From: JBAROU01 sp049642385
Lineage (GTDB): Bacteria; Chloroflexota; Dehalococcoidia; DSTF01; RBG-16-68-14
Reading direction: 5' to 3'
NCBI GenBank assembly: GCA_049642385.1
Contig: JBAROU010000002.1
Coordinates: 1 to 40,044 of the forward strand
Length of the DNA stretch: 40,044 nt
Positions within the stretch are counted from its first letter, which is position 1; every line of letters starts with the position of its first letter. Of this stretch, positions 8,044 through 16,342 are shown piece after piece. A program made the translations under genes and the position numbers. Below the pieces are notes generated by a model. It had not been told where the DNA came from. It searched no databases and saw only the letters and a list, made by a program, of their open reading frames with translations.

Positions 8044-9224
8044 GCTGTCGCCTGGCGTTCGTTCACAGAAGCGCCGCTCAGGAGGCGATCGCGGAGCTGG
8101 TCATCCATGGCGAGATCGATCGCCGTCCAGGCCATGGCGAGCGCGCCGTCGATCACGGCCTTGTCGGCGGAGGCTGTGGCGCAGTGTTCGGTGAACTCCG
8201 GCTGGTGGTTCGCGGCGGGCCAGGAGTTGATACCGATCATCGGGTGAATGCTCGGGATGACCAGCGAAATGTTGCCCATGTCGGTGGAGCCGGCAAAGCG
8301 CTCGCCGCGGGTGCCGAGGTTGGGGAACTTGCGGCCGAGCGCCTCAGCGTTGCGCTTGTAGACGCCCGCGATCTCGGCGTCGTGCTCCATCTGGGCGTAG
8401 GGCTTTTCGACTTCAACCATCCTCATCGTCGCGCCGGTGGCGAGGGCGCCCGCCTCCAAACAGCGGTTGACCTTGGCGCGGATATCATCGAGCTCGCCCA
8501 GCGTGCGCGCGCGCACGTAGTACTTCGCGCTGGTGTGCGCAGGCACGATGTTGGGCGCTTCGCCGCCCTTGGTCACGATGCCGTGGATGCGGTCGGTGGA
8601 GCGCATGTGCTGTCGCAGGAGGCCGATCCCAACCTGGGCGACGGTGATCGCATCGGCGGCGTTGATGCCCTGTTCGGGGTAGGACGACGCGTGCGCCTCC
8701 TTGCCGGTGTAGTGCACGTCGAAGTGGGAAACGGCGATGATCGGCGGCTCGACGACGTCCGCGGGCGCCGGGTGCACCATCATCGCCGCGTGAACGCCGG
8801 AGAACGCGCCGCGGTCGAGGAGCATGATCTTGCCACCCCCACCCTCCTCCGCCGGGGTGCCGATCACGCTGACCGTGAGGCCGACCTCGTCGGCGACGCG
8901 GGCGGCGGCGATACCGGCGCCGATGCCGGCGGTGGCGATGATGTTGTGGCCGCAGGCGTGGCCGATGCCAGGGAGACAGTCGTACTCGGCGCAGATGGCG
9001 ACGTGGAGCGGGCCGATGCCAGCCCGCGCAACGAACGCAGTGGGCAGATCGCAGGCGCCGCGCTCGACGGCGAAGCCGGCGTCGGCGAGTGCGTCGGCGA
9101 GCCACGCGGAGGCCTTCTCTTCGTGGAAGCCGAGCTCGGGGTTGGCGTGGATGCGGTGGCTGAGATCGATGAGCTGGTCGCGCAGTTCGTCGACGCGATC
9201 TTGTGCGGCGGTTTTGGGATCCAT
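8040..9224 (-). CDS. M20 family metallopeptidase/amidohydrolase (AbgB/PM20D2-like)
   Basis: 394 aa from ATG 9224. The frame is open to 9467, but residues upstream of MDPKTAAQD do not look like the family and run into the divergent promoter region. Visible features are VAICAEYDCLPGIGHACGHN (metal-binding Asp and HACGH), TPAEEGGGGKIMLLDRGAF (catalytic and metal-binding Glu pair) and the dimerisation-domain segment HFDVHYTGKEAHASSYPEQG. This set is typical of the aminoacylase/p-aminobenzoyl-glutamate hydrolase branch of M20, which cleaves N-acyl or peptide-like amides using two divalent metals. It forms an overlapping pair with the amidase downstream, suggesting stepwise breakdown of an amide substrate. 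Exact substrate unknown. Confidence 0.9.
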   Translation of the reverse strand: MDPKTAAQDRVDELRDQLIDLSHRIHANPELGFHEEKASAWLADALADAGFAVERGACDLPTAFVARAGIGPLHVAICAEYDCLPGIGHACGHNIIATAGIGAGIAAARVADEVGLTVSVIGTPAEEGGGGKIMLLDRGAFSGVHAAMMVHPAPADVVEPPIIAVSHFDVHYTGKEAHASSYPEQGINAADAITVAQVGIGLLRQHMRSTDRIHGIVTKGGEAPNIVPAHTSAKYYVRARTLGELDDIRAKVNRCLEAGALATGATMRMVEVEKPYAQMEHDAEIAGVYKRNAEALGRKFPNLGTRGERFAGSTDMGNISLVIPSIHPMIGINSWPAANHQPEFTEHCATASADKAVIDGALAMAWTAIDLAMDDQLRDRLLSGASVNERQATA

Positions 9225-9264
9225 ACGGCCTCTACTGACGCTTCGCCTGACGTGGCTGCTAGCT

Positions 9265-9292
9265 ATTGTAGCGCCATTTGGCAGATAGGCAA
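9265..9292 (-). promoter_or_regulatory. Probable promoter of the M20-amidase operon
   Basis: Minus-strand TTGCCT (9292-9287) and TACAAT (9270-9265) are separated by 16 bp. The predicted start, near 9258, leaves a leader of about 34 nt before ATG 9224. It lies in the 166-bp divergent gap 9225-9390; no clear promoter for the plus-strand genes was recognised there. Confidence 0.5.
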
Positions 9293-9390
9293 TTGCTACA
9301 ACGGGAGCTTCGCGGCCGTACGGGCGTTCGCGCCACGCCGAACGGTGGACGGCGCCAGCTTCGTTGCGAGGCAGCGATCCCTCAGCCATA

Positions 9391-9804
9391 ATGACACGCA
9401 CGCTTATGTCATTGCGAACAGACCTTCGACGAACGTGGTACGACGCTCTGCGCGCGGCGCCGGTCATCCTCGTACTGGCGCTGCTGCCTTCGACGCTCTA
9501 TCTGGACCACTGGGTAGAATACCTGACCGCCACGTTCCTCGGCTTCGACATCGATGCGGGTAGCGAGACGGAGGAGCTTACGCACACCTCGCACTGCCAC
9601 CTAGGGCCAGGCTCGTGCTCCGACCAGCCGCTCACGCCAAACGGTCGCGTGATCGCGCTGATCGTGGAGATGAGCGAGCCCGACCTGCCGACGGTGCTGC
9701 TGGAAACCAAGGCCAGCGCGCCGGCTGAAGCGTTCGTGATCGTTCCCACCGAGCCTCCGCGGACCTGGCGTTCGTTCCGCACAGCAAATCAAGCTACGTT
9801 CTAA
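9391..9804 (+). CDS. Small membrane-anchored protein with HTSHCH motif
   Basis: 137 aa from ATG 9391 (an in-frame ATG at 9406 is also possible). One hydrophobic segment near residues 20-40 (APVILVLALLPSTLYL) precedes an exported domain with HTSHCHLGPGSCSDQP, a His/Cys cluster that could bind metal, then a beta-rich tail. No family is named with confidence; similar small proteins occur beside CopC/CopD-type genes. It is the first gene of a plus-strand set in which the next three encode a lipoprotein-like protein, a CopC-like protein and a CopC-CopD fusion, so a role in copper handling at the membrane is inferred from the motif and context only. Confidence 0.65.
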   Translation: MTRTLMSLRTDLRRTWYDALRAAPVILVLALLPSTLYLDHWVEYLTATFLGFDIDAGSETEELTHTSHCHLGPGSCSDQPLTPNGRVIALIVEMSEPDLPTVLLETKASAPAEAFVIVPTEPPRTWRSFRTANQATF

Positions 9805-9816
9805 GAGGAGGTTCAC

Positions 9817-10353
9817 GTGCTTCAACGTGTACTGATCATCATTGGCGCCCTTACACTCCTGGTCGGCGTCGGGGTCGCCTGCACGACCGACACGGGAGAC
9901 CTGGAAGAACGCATCGCTGCGCTGGAGGCGCAGGAGGCGCCGGGTGCATCGGCTGACATCGCGGCGCTGCAAGACCAGGTACAGCGCAATTCGATGGTCG
10001 CGGCACTCAACGTCGTGAGCGCCGCCAGCCTCCATGCCATCGACGAGTCAGCCGCGGCCGGCGAGTTGCCGGAGGCCGGTTCGGGTGGCGTGGAGGCGGC
10101 GCTCATCGCCGTGGCGACGACCGCCTGGCCGGACGACCTCAAAGAGATGGCGACGGATCTACAGGAGAAGCTCAGCGCGCTGCTTGAAGCGATGGCCACG
10201 GACGATGCGGCGACGATCGCCCAGCCTGCGGCCGATGCGCACGAGGCGTCTCATGAGTTTAGCCATGCAGCATCCGACTATTTGGGTGAGACGGCCGGGC
10301 TAACACTGCCCACCGAAGCGCCGGAAGCGGGCACGCCAATGCCCGGCGGATAG
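9817..10353 (+). CDS. Putative exported lipoprotein, coiled-coil, unknown function
   Basis: 178 aa from GTG 9817, with AGAGGAGG 5 nt upstream, which fixes the start. A signal segment (VLIIIGALTLLVGVGVAC) ends in a Cys with an imperfect lipobox. LEERIAALEAQEAP and IAALQDQVQ predict a short coiled coil, followed by an Ala-rich helical domain (residues 60-155) with His residues (HEASHEFSHAASDYL). No recognised domain. It starts 12 nt after the upstream gene and precedes the copper genes, so it is probably co-transcribed with them. Confidence 0.7.
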   Translation: MLQRVLIIIGALTLLVGVGVACTTDTGDLEERIAALEAQEAPGASADIAALQDQVQRNSMVAALNVVSAASLHAIDESAAAGELPEAGSGGVEAALIAVATTAWPDDLKEMATDLQEKLSALLEAMATDDAATIAQPAADAHEASHEFSHAASDYLGETAGLTLPTEAPEAGTPMPGG

Positions 10354-10364
10354 CAGCATGGAGC

Positions 10365-10399
10365 CAGGGAGGCGCAGGTTCCTTACTTGCGCCTCCCTG
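10365..10399 (+). terminator. Stem-loop between lipoprotein and copC-like genes
   Basis: A perfect 12-bp GC-rich stem (10365-10376 with 10388-10399) and 11-nt loop lie 12 nt after the stop at 10353. No T-run follows, so it may be a weak or Rho-assisted terminator, or an mRNA-processing or stabilising element inside the operon. The copC-like ribosome binding site is 11 nt further on. Confidence 0.5.
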
Positions 10400-10422
10400 C
10401 GCCCTTCGATAAGGAACAAGTG

Positions 10423-11112
10423 ATGACTAGACTACTGAGGCCCATAATCATGTTCGCGCTGGCCGCCGCCGGCTTGCTGATCACCGTCGGTTCGGTCTCT
10501 GGCCACGCCGACTACGACCGGTCGACGCCGGGGCGAAACGAGATCGTCGCCCAGCCACCAACGCGTGTCGACGTGTACTTCCTGCAGGACGTGCGCAAGC
10601 TCGAAGGCTCGAACTTCGTGCGGGTGTCCAACGACGGCGGCGATCAGGTGAGCACGGGCGACGGCATCGTCGACGACAACGACCGCCGGCACATCTCCGC
10701 AGAGATCCCGACCCAATTGCCCGCTGGCCGCTACGTCGTGCAGTGGATGAGCTTGTCGGACGAAGACGGCGACAGCGATACGGGTACGTTCTGCTTCTAT
10801 GTGGACACCACGCCGACAAACGAACAGCTCGCCGAATGCGCGCAGTTCGACGTTGAGCAGGGCGCGCCGACTACCACGCCGGGCACGGGTGGACCCGCGC
10901 CAACCGAGCCGCCTGCGGAGCCACCGACAGCGACTCCACCGCCCGCGGCAACCGCAACGTCCGAACCGCAGGTGACGCCAACTGCTGTCGCGCCGAAGGA
11001 TGACGGCGGCGGCTCAAATGCGGGCCTGATCGTTGGTGTGATCATTGGCGGTGTGGTGGTGGTGGGCGCAATCGCCGGGGGAGTGTACTGGCTGAGGCGT
11101 AGAAGCACGTAG
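10423..11112 (+). CDS. CopC-like domain protein with C-terminal membrane anchor
   Basis: 229 aa from ATG 10423 (AAGGA 7 nt upstream). The signal peptide ends near VSG, so the mature protein begins HADYDRSTPG, the N-terminal His typical of CopC copper sites. A beta-sandwich of about 100 residues (PPTRVDVYFLQDV; ISAEIPTQLPAGRYVVQWMSLSDEDGD) matches the CopC/YcnJ N-terminal fold. The usual second His, in the D-G-H motif, is replaced by acidic residues (DEDGDSD), so copper affinity may be altered. A Thr/Pro linker leads to a C-terminal helix (AGLIVGVIIGGVVVVGAIAGGVYWL) and RRRST, anchoring it outside the membrane. The next gene starts 4 nt after its stop. Confidence 0.85.
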   Translation: MTRLLRPIIMFALAAAGLLITVGSVSGHADYDRSTPGRNEIVAQPPTRVDVYFLQDVRKLEGSNFVRVSNDGGDQVSTGDGIVDDNDRRHISAEIPTQLPAGRYVVQWMSLSDEDGDSDTGTFCFYVDTTPTNEQLAECAQFDVEQGAPTTTPGTGGPAPTEPPAEPPTATPPPAATATSEPQVTPTAVAPKDDGGGSNAGLIVGVIIGGVVVVGAIAGGVYWLRRRST

Positions 11113-11116
11113 CGCC

Positions 11117-13585
11117 GTGCGATCCGTCGCATCAATTTCGTTGCGCGTTGGCCTGGTCGCTATCGCGCTTGCGCTGGCGATTGGGATGGCGCGTCCGCAT
11201 GAGGCGAGCGCGCACGCCGTCCTGGAACGCTCAAGCCCCGTTGAGAACGACCAACTCGAGCAAGCGCCGGAGTTAGTCGAGACGTGGTTCAGCGAGCCGG
11301 TGGAGCGTTCGCTCACGTCCATCGAAGTCCTCGACATTCAGGGCAACCCGATCCAGACTGGCAAGACGATCTTCTCGGACGACCCGGCGTACGCCGCAGT
11401 CGCCGTGCCACCGGGCCTGGCACCGGCCATCTACACCGTCACATACCAGAACGTCTCGCAGGTGGACGGGCATAGCTGGAGCGGCTTCTTCACGTTCATC
11501 GTCCTTGAACAGGACGGCTCGGTACCTGCGGGCACAGCGTTCACACCCGAGGGCTTGACAGGCGGCGGACAGGGGTACCTCCCGGGCGTCGGTGACAGCT
11601 ACTTTCGCTGGATGGCGTTGCTGGCCGCGACGATCCTGGGTGGAGCGATCGCGTTTCATCTGATCATTGCCCGGCCGGCAGCGGGCTTTCTTGAGGAAGA
11701 TGCCGCTCGACAGGTGGAAGAAGGATCGATGCGGACGGTGGCGGCGCTTGCGCTGGTGGCATGGCTTGTGCTCGCGACGTCGGAGGTTGCTCACATCGGG
11801 TTGTTGGCGGACCGGCTGGGAGGGCCGGGTCGGCTCGACGACATTCTGTTCCATACGCGCACGGGCGGGCTCTGGCTGGCGCGACAAGGCCTGGCGCTGG
11901 CAGTTGTGCTCGCCTTCGTACCAGCGCTGCTGCGCGACCGCTGGGGAACCGGACGGCGGGGCACGGCCGCCTCGCTGCTCGCGCTGCTTTGCACCACAGG
12001 GCTGCTGATCACCTACTCGCTGGGGAGCCATGCTGAAGCCGGCGGCGGCTCCTTTTGGGCGGTAACTTCCGACTTCGTTCACCTGGTCGCAACTGCGGGC
12101 TGGCTTGGCAGCTTGCTCCTCTTAGCCATCGCGTTCAGGTGGACGCGCGGCCGCCTGGAGGAGCCGGATCGCCTGCTGTACCGAGCCAACATGCTCGACC
12201 GCTTCTCGTGGGTAGCAGCGATCACGGTGGTGCTGCTGATCGGCACCGGTATTTTCAACGGCTTCGTGCAGTTGCCCAGGCTGCCCGCGCTCTGGGAAAC
12301 AACGTACGGTCGCGTGCTGATCGCGAAGCTGGTGCTGACCCTACCGCTGCTCGGCGTCGCCGGGCTGAACGCGGTGTTCCTCAAGCCGGCGTTGGTGGAC
12401 GCCATCGACGCCGTGCACGGGCGCAGCGGAGCGCAGCGCGTCGCGGGACAGCACAAGCCGAGCGTCCCGGCGCGGATCCAGCGACTCGAACGCGTGCTTC
12501 CGCGCACCACGATCGCTGAGTTCCTGCTGGGCGTGGCAGTGCTGGCGAGCGTGAGCATCCTGACGCAGAGCACGACGGCCGACGGCCAGCTTCGGGCAGA
12601 AGCGAACGAGCCGTCGGGAGTGTTCACAGCAGCAGCGCCGGCCGATGACCTGAACCTCGCTCTCACGATCAAGCCATTCGGCCTGGGACTGAGCACGTTC
12701 AGCGTGAAGATCACACCACAGGCGGGAGCGACGCTCGAGAACGTCGCCAGCGTCAATCTGAACGTCGTGTTTGACGATCCGAACGCGCCGCCCAGCGCCG
12801 GAACGACGGGCACCGACCTTGAGCTGGAAAAGACGGACAACCCAGCGCTCTGGTCGAAGGAGGCCGCGCTTCTCACGCAGGCCGGCGACTGGCGGATCAA
12901 AGCGTTGGTACGGCGGTCAGGCGCGAACGTCTTCGACGCGGAGACCGACCCGATTCAGGTGAGCGGCGTCGCCGCCTACCTGGCACGGCAGAACGTGCCG
13001 GAGGGCAAGTTCGACCTGCCGTTCACGGTTGTCGACTGGAACATCGTTACGGGCGGTGCGATGTTGACGTTGGGGCTGGGCGTGGTGCTGATCTGGCGTC
13101 AGCGTCCGCCTTCGTGGCGACGGTCGGTGAGCACCCCGCTGGCGTTCTCGGGTGTCTTCTCGATGATGGCAGGGGTCGTCCTGCTGTTCGGCGTACACAC
13201 GCATCAGACGGGTGTGATGCGGAACCTGCCACCTCGAATCGCCGAGAACCAGGAATCGCCGTTTATCGGGCAGACCATTTTCATGAACAACTGTGTTGTC
13301 TGCCACGGAGAGACCGGGCGCGGCGACGGCCCGCAAGCGGCCCGGCTGCGAGTGCCGCCGGCGGACATGACGCTCCACGTGCCGCAGCACAACGACGGAA
13401 CGCTCTTCCTCTGGATAAGCGAAGGTCTGCCGCTGGATGGCGACAAGGTCATGCCTGCGTGGAAAACGATCCTGACGGAGGATGAACGCTGGCACGTGGT
13501 CAATTTCCTGCGGGAAGCGTTCGGGTCCGGGCGCTACGAGCCGCTGGAGCCGCAAGCCACGCCGGCTCCGACATCGACACCCTAG
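11117..13585 (+). CDS. CopC-CopD fusion with C-terminal cytochrome c domain
   Basis: 822 aa. Residues 1-34 are a signal peptide. Residues 35-135 form a CopC domain starting HAVLERSSP and containing VDGHSWSGFFTF, so both copper-site His positions are present. About 155-490 is a CopD-type membrane domain with many helices (FVHLVATAGWLGSLLLLAI; LIAKLVLTLPLLGVAGLNAVFL). About 520-640 is an extracytoplasmic beta domain resembling YtkA/FixH. Two further helices lead to a cytochrome c domain with Cys726-x-x-Cys729-His730 (NNCVVCHGE) and Met779 (KVMPAW) as likely heme ligands. CopC/CopD proteins move copper across the membrane; a covalent heme domain suggests redox control of copper or a link to oxidase assembly. 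The start GTG 11117 lacks a strong ribosome binding site and is 4 nt after the previous stop. Confidence 0.9.
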   Translation: MRSVASISLRVGLVAIALALAIGMARPHEASAHAVLERSSPVENDQLEQAPELVETWFSEPVERSLTSIEVLDIQGNPIQTGKTIFSDDPAYAAVAVPPGLAPAIYTVTYQNVSQVDGHSWSGFFTFIVLEQDGSVPAGTAFTPEGLTGGGQGYLPGVGDSYFRWMALLAATILGGAIAFHLIIARPAAGFLEEDAARQVEEGSMRTVAALALVAWLVLATSEVAHIGLLADRLGGPGRLDDILFHTRTGGLWLARQGLALAVVLAFVPALLRDRWGTGRRGTAASLLALLCTTGLLITYSLGSHAEAGGGSFWAVTSDFVHLVATAGWLGSLLLLAIAFRWTRGRLEEPDRLLYRANMLDRFSWVAAITVVLLIGTGIFNGFVQLPRLPALWETTYGRVLIAKLVLTLPLLGVAGLNAVFLKPALVDAIDAVHGRSGAQRVAGQHKPSVPARIQRLERVLPRTTIAEFLLGVAVLASVSILTQSTTADGQLRAEANEPSGVFTAAAPADDLNLALTIKPFGLGLSTFSVKITPQAGATLENVASVNLNVVFDDPNAPPSAGTTGTDLELEKTDNPALWSKEAALLTQAGDWRIKALVRRSGANVFDAETDPIQVSGVAAYLARQNVPEGKFDLPFTVVDWNIVTGGAMLTLGLGVVLIWRQRPPSWRRSVSTPLAFSGVFSMMAGVVLLFGVHTHQTGVMRNLPPRIAENQESPFIGQTIFMNNCVVCHGETGRGDGPQAARLRVPPADMTLHVPQHNDGTLFLWISEGLPLDGDKVMPAWKTILTEDERWHVVNFLREAFGSGRYEPLEPQATPAPTSTP

Positions 13586-13629
13586 CCCCGGGCCGCTACC
13601 ATAGGCGCCGAACGACGGGAGGACAACAG

Positions 13630-14352
13630 GTGAGATTGCAAGACAAGATCGCACTGATTACGGGCGCCGGTTCGGGCATCGGTCGCGCGATTGCGCTGGA
13701 GTTCGCGCGCGAGGGCGCGAAGGTGCTCGTCGCGGAGCTGGACGAGTCTTCCGGTGAGGCCGTCGCGAGCGAGATCACGTCGGCGGGAGGCGAGGCGCGT
13801 TTCCAGCGCTGCGACGTGACGAGCGAGGACGAGGTGGCGGCGATCGTGCGAGAGGCCGTCGACGTGTTCGGGCGGCTGGACATCATGGTGAACAACGCCG
13901 GCGTAGGGAACGCAAGCTGGGACGCGACGCTGGCGGTGAACCTATCGGGCGTGTACTACGGCTGCAAGCACGCAGCCGAAGCGATGGCGGCGGCGGGCGG
14001 TGGCGCGATCATCAACCTCGCGTCGGTGCTTGGCCTCGTGGGTATCGGCTTCGCTGACCCGTACGTGGCGGCCAAGCACGGTGTGGTGGGGCTAACCCGC
14101 AACTTCGGCGTGACCTACGGCGGGCGCGGCGTGCGGGTGAACTGCATCAACCCCGGGTTCATCGAGACACCGATGACGAAGATCATGACGGATGCTCCGG
14201 CATTCCGGCAGCAGATCGAGCAGCAAACGCCGATGGGGCGCTTCGGGAAGCCGGAGGAGATCGCGAAAGCGGCGCTGTTCCTGGCGTCGGACGATTCGTC
14301 GTTCATGACGGGCGCAACGCTCGTCGTCGACGGGGGCTGGACGGCGCACTAG
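13630..14352 (+). CDS. SDR family NAD(P)-dependent oxidoreductase
   Basis: 240 aa classical short-chain dehydrogenase. It has TGAGSGIGRAIALEFA (TGxxxGxG cofactor loop), Asp of CDVTSED, NNAGVG, catalytic Ser in NLASVLG, Tyr and Lys in YVAAKHG, and PGFIETPM. The end GATLVVDGGWTAH is typical of the 3-oxoacyl-reductase-like/glucose-dehydrogenase group. An acidic residue after beta-2 (AELDESSG) favours NAD over NADP. GTG 13630 is preceded by GGGAGG 7 nt or so upstream. It ends 6 bp from the convergent antiporter gene. Substrate unknown. Confidence 0.92.
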   Translation: MRLQDKIALITGAGSGIGRAIALEFAREGAKVLVAELDESSGEAVASEITSAGGEARFQRCDVTSEDEVAAIVREAVDVFGRLDIMVNNAGVGNASWDATLAVNLSGVYYGCKHAAEAMAAAGGGAIINLASVLGLVGIGFADPYVAAKHGVVGLTRNFGVTYGGRGVRVNCINPGFIETPMTKIMTDAPAFRQQIEQQTPMGRFGKPEEIAKAALFLASDDSSFMTGATLVVDGGWTAH

Positions 14353-14358
14353 GCTTCT

Positions 14359-16068
14359 TCAGTCGCGGCTGTGGAAGTCGCGGCGACGACGAACGAGCAG
14401 TGCCTGTATCTGCAGGCTATCGACGCCGAAGCGGTGCAGTGAGTGACGAACGAACTCCAATCCCGCCTCGAATTCCGCATGTACCACCTCTGAAGCGCCC
14501 GCTTCGATCAGGGCGTCATGGTCATCCTGCCCCCGTCCGCGCACGATCACGTCGAGCTGGGGATGCAGCTGCTTGGCGTGCTGAAGGATGAGATGGGCGC
14601 TCGCGGGGTCGGGTACCGTGACGGCAAGGAGCCGCGCGCGCTCGAGCGCGCAGGCGTTGAGCACGGTAGGATTCGCAGCGTCGCCATAGATGTACGGGAT
14701 GCCTTGCTCGCGCAACCGATCGATACGATAGGGGTTCAGCTCGATGACGATGCAACGGAACTGGCGCCGGACGATCTCGCGTACGAGCTCACTGCCCACG
14801 CGACCGTAGCCGCAGACGACGACGTGCCGGTTGAACGCCGATGGGTCGCTGCCGATCTCGACGACCACGGACTCTGCGAAGATCGGGCCGACGAGTGGGC
14901 GGGCGGCCGCCCAGGAGAGCAGCCTGGGCCCGACGGCGACGAGCAAGGGGCTCACGACGATACTCAAGAGCACCGCCATCAGGATCGATGAGTAGATGTC
15001 CCGAGAGATGATCCCTTCGTCTACGCCGAGCTCTGCGATGACGAACGAGAACTCGCCTCCCTGAGCGAGCGTGAGACCGACAAGCGCCGCGGTCCGAGGC
15101 GACGCTCCGGCGGGAACAGCCGCGCTTGCCGTCAACACCAGCTTCCCGACCACGAGCGCGCTGGCAATGGCAAACACACGACCAGGATCATCGACGAGGA
15201 CGGCCGGATCGATCAGGAGCCCCATCGAAACAAAGAAGATGGTCGCAAAGACATCGCGCAGCGGAAGCACCTCAGCGAGCGTCTGGTAGCTGTACTCCGA
15301 TTCGGAGACGACCAGTCCCGCCAAGAACGCGCCGAACGCAATGCCCAACCCCAACGAGTAGCTGAACGCGGCCATGCCCAGCGCGAGCGAGAGCACGGTA
15401 AGCAGGAACAGCTCTCGAAGCCCCGCGGAGGCGACATGAAAGAGGAGCCAGGGCACGACTCGCGTTGCCAGAACGTAGGCAACGCCCAGCAGAAGCAGCG
15501 CCTTCCCGGCTGCGAGGGCGAACTCGCCCGCGAGCGTAGCGCCCCTATCGCCAGTGACGGCGGGGATGAGGATGATCAGCGGCCCGACCGCCAGGTCCTG
15601 GACAAGCAGGATGCCCACGGCTATCCGGCCGGGTACCGTGTCGAGCTCGCCGCGGGCGTCGAGCAGCTTGAGAGCGACCATGGTGCTGCTGAGGGCCATC
15701 GCCGCGCCGAGCAGGAGCGCGCCATCGACATCGAGCCCGATCGCAGTGCAGACACCCAGTCCAAGCGCGATGGTCAGGGCGATCTGGGCGACGCCGCCCA
15801 CGAGCGCGACGCGCCGCACGTTCGCCAGCTTGGCAGCGGAGAACTGCACGCCGAGCGCAAACAGGAGCAGCGCCACGCCCAGCTCGGCGATATCGCGCAC
15901 TTCCGCTACGTCGATGTTGAGGGCGGGGATGTAGTTGCCGACGATGAGGCCGGCCACGAGATAGCCGAGGATCACGGGCAAGCGCAGGAGGCTGGCCACA
16001 ACGCCGCCGCAAGTGGCGGCTGCGATGATGATGATCAGCTGGAGGATAATATCCTGCTCGCCAAACAC
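14359..16068 (-). CDS. CPA2 cation:proton antiporter with TrkA-N domain (KefB/YbaL-like)
   Basis: 569 aa from GTG 16068, chosen because a GGAGG sits 7 nt upstream. The frame is open to 16146, but that extension crosses the tRNA terminator. Residues 1 to about 385 form the Na+/H+ exchanger domain with a dozen helices (VILGYLVAGLIVGNYIPAL near the start). About 415-530 is a Rossmann-type TrkA-N/RCK domain (HVVVCGYGRVGSELVREI) that binds nucleotide and gates the transporter. The C-terminus is a short basic tail (LLVRRRRDFHSRD). Expected to exchange K+ or Na+ for protons; ion choice cannot be read from sequence. It lies just downstream of tRNA-Thr on the same strand. Confidence 0.92.
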   Translation of the reverse strand: MFGEQDIILQLIIIIAAATCGGVVASLLRLPVILGYLVAGLIVGNYIPALNIDVAEVRDIAELGVALLLFALGVQFSAAKLANVRRVALVGGVAQIALTIALGLGVCTAIGLDVDGALLLGAAMALSSTMVALKLLDARGELDTVPGRIAVGILLVQDLAVGPLIILIPAVTGDRGATLAGEFALAAGKALLLLGVAYVLATRVVPWLLFHVASAGLRELFLLTVLSLALGMAAFSYSLGLGIAFGAFLAGLVVSESEYSYQTLAEVLPLRDVFATIFFVSMGLLIDPAVLVDDPGRVFAIASALVVGKLVLTASAAVPAGASPRTAALVGLTLAQGGEFSFVIAELGVDEGIISRDIYSSILMAVLLSIVVSPLLVAVGPRLLSWAAARPLVGPIFAESVVVEIGSDPSAFNRHVVVCGYGRVGSELVREIVRRQFRCIVIELNPYRIDRLREQGIPYIYGDAANPTVLNACALERARLLAVTVPDPASAHLILQHAKQLHPQLDVIVRGRGQDDHDALIEAGASEVVHAEFEAGLEFVRHSLHRFGVDSLQIQALLVRRRRDFHSRD

Positions 16069-16107
16069 AGCCGGCCCTCCCGCGCCGAAGCAGCCCTCAT
16101 GAACAAC

Positions 16108-16133
16108 CGCCCGCCTCGTGCCCGAGGCGGGCG
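16108..16133 (-). terminator. Terminator-like hairpin after tRNA-Thr
   Basis: An 11-bp perfect GC-rich stem (16108-16118 with 16123-16133) with a 4-nt loop is followed on the minus strand by GGTTGTTC, a weak U-rich tail. It lies 13 nt after the tRNA 3' end and 40 nt before the antiporter GTG, so it should end the tRNA transcript. Confidence 0.65.
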
Positions 16134-16146
16134 TCTCTTGTCGCAA

Positions 16147-16221
16147 TGGAGCCGACGAAGGGATTCGAACCCTTGACCTGTCGATTACGAATCGACTGCT
16201 CTACCACTGAGCTACGTCGGC
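16147..16221 (-). tRNA. tRNA-Thr(CGT)
   Basis: The full cloverleaf is visible on the minus strand. The acceptor GCCGACG (16221-16215) pairs with CGTCGGC (16157-16151). The D-arm is AGCTCAGTGGTAGAGC. The anticodon stem GTCGA/TCGAC encloses loop TTCGTAA (anticodon CGT), and the T-arm carries GGTTCGAATCC. Discriminator T (16150) is followed by an encoded CCA (16149-16147). Reads ACG codons. Confidence 0.97.
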
Positions 16222-16243
16222 CCGAAACGGCTGACCGACGTTC

Positions 16244-16252
16244 AGTATAACA
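16244..16252 (-). promoter_or_regulatory. Extended -10 promoter of tRNA-Thr
   Basis: Minus-strand TGTTATACT is a TGN extended -10 with hexamer TATACT at 16249-16244. The predicted start, near 16237, lies about 16 nt before the mature tRNA 5' end. No good -35 is visible, as expected for an extended -10. Confidence 0.6.
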
Positions 16253-16295
16253 GCGCATATGGTTCCGACCACCGTGTGCGGAGGCCATCGGAAGG

Positions 16296-16301
16296 TATAC
16301 T
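16296..16301 (+). promoter_or_regulatory. -10 box of the LPxTG-like protein gene
   Basis: TATACT at 16296-16301 predicts a start near 16308 and a 35-nt leader carrying GAAGGAG (16331-16337) before ATG 16343. It is back to back with the tRNA promoter 44 bp away. Confidence 0.5.
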
Positions 16302-16342
16302 AGACAGCGTTGGATTCTTTGGTCGCTTCGGAAGGAGCCGCC

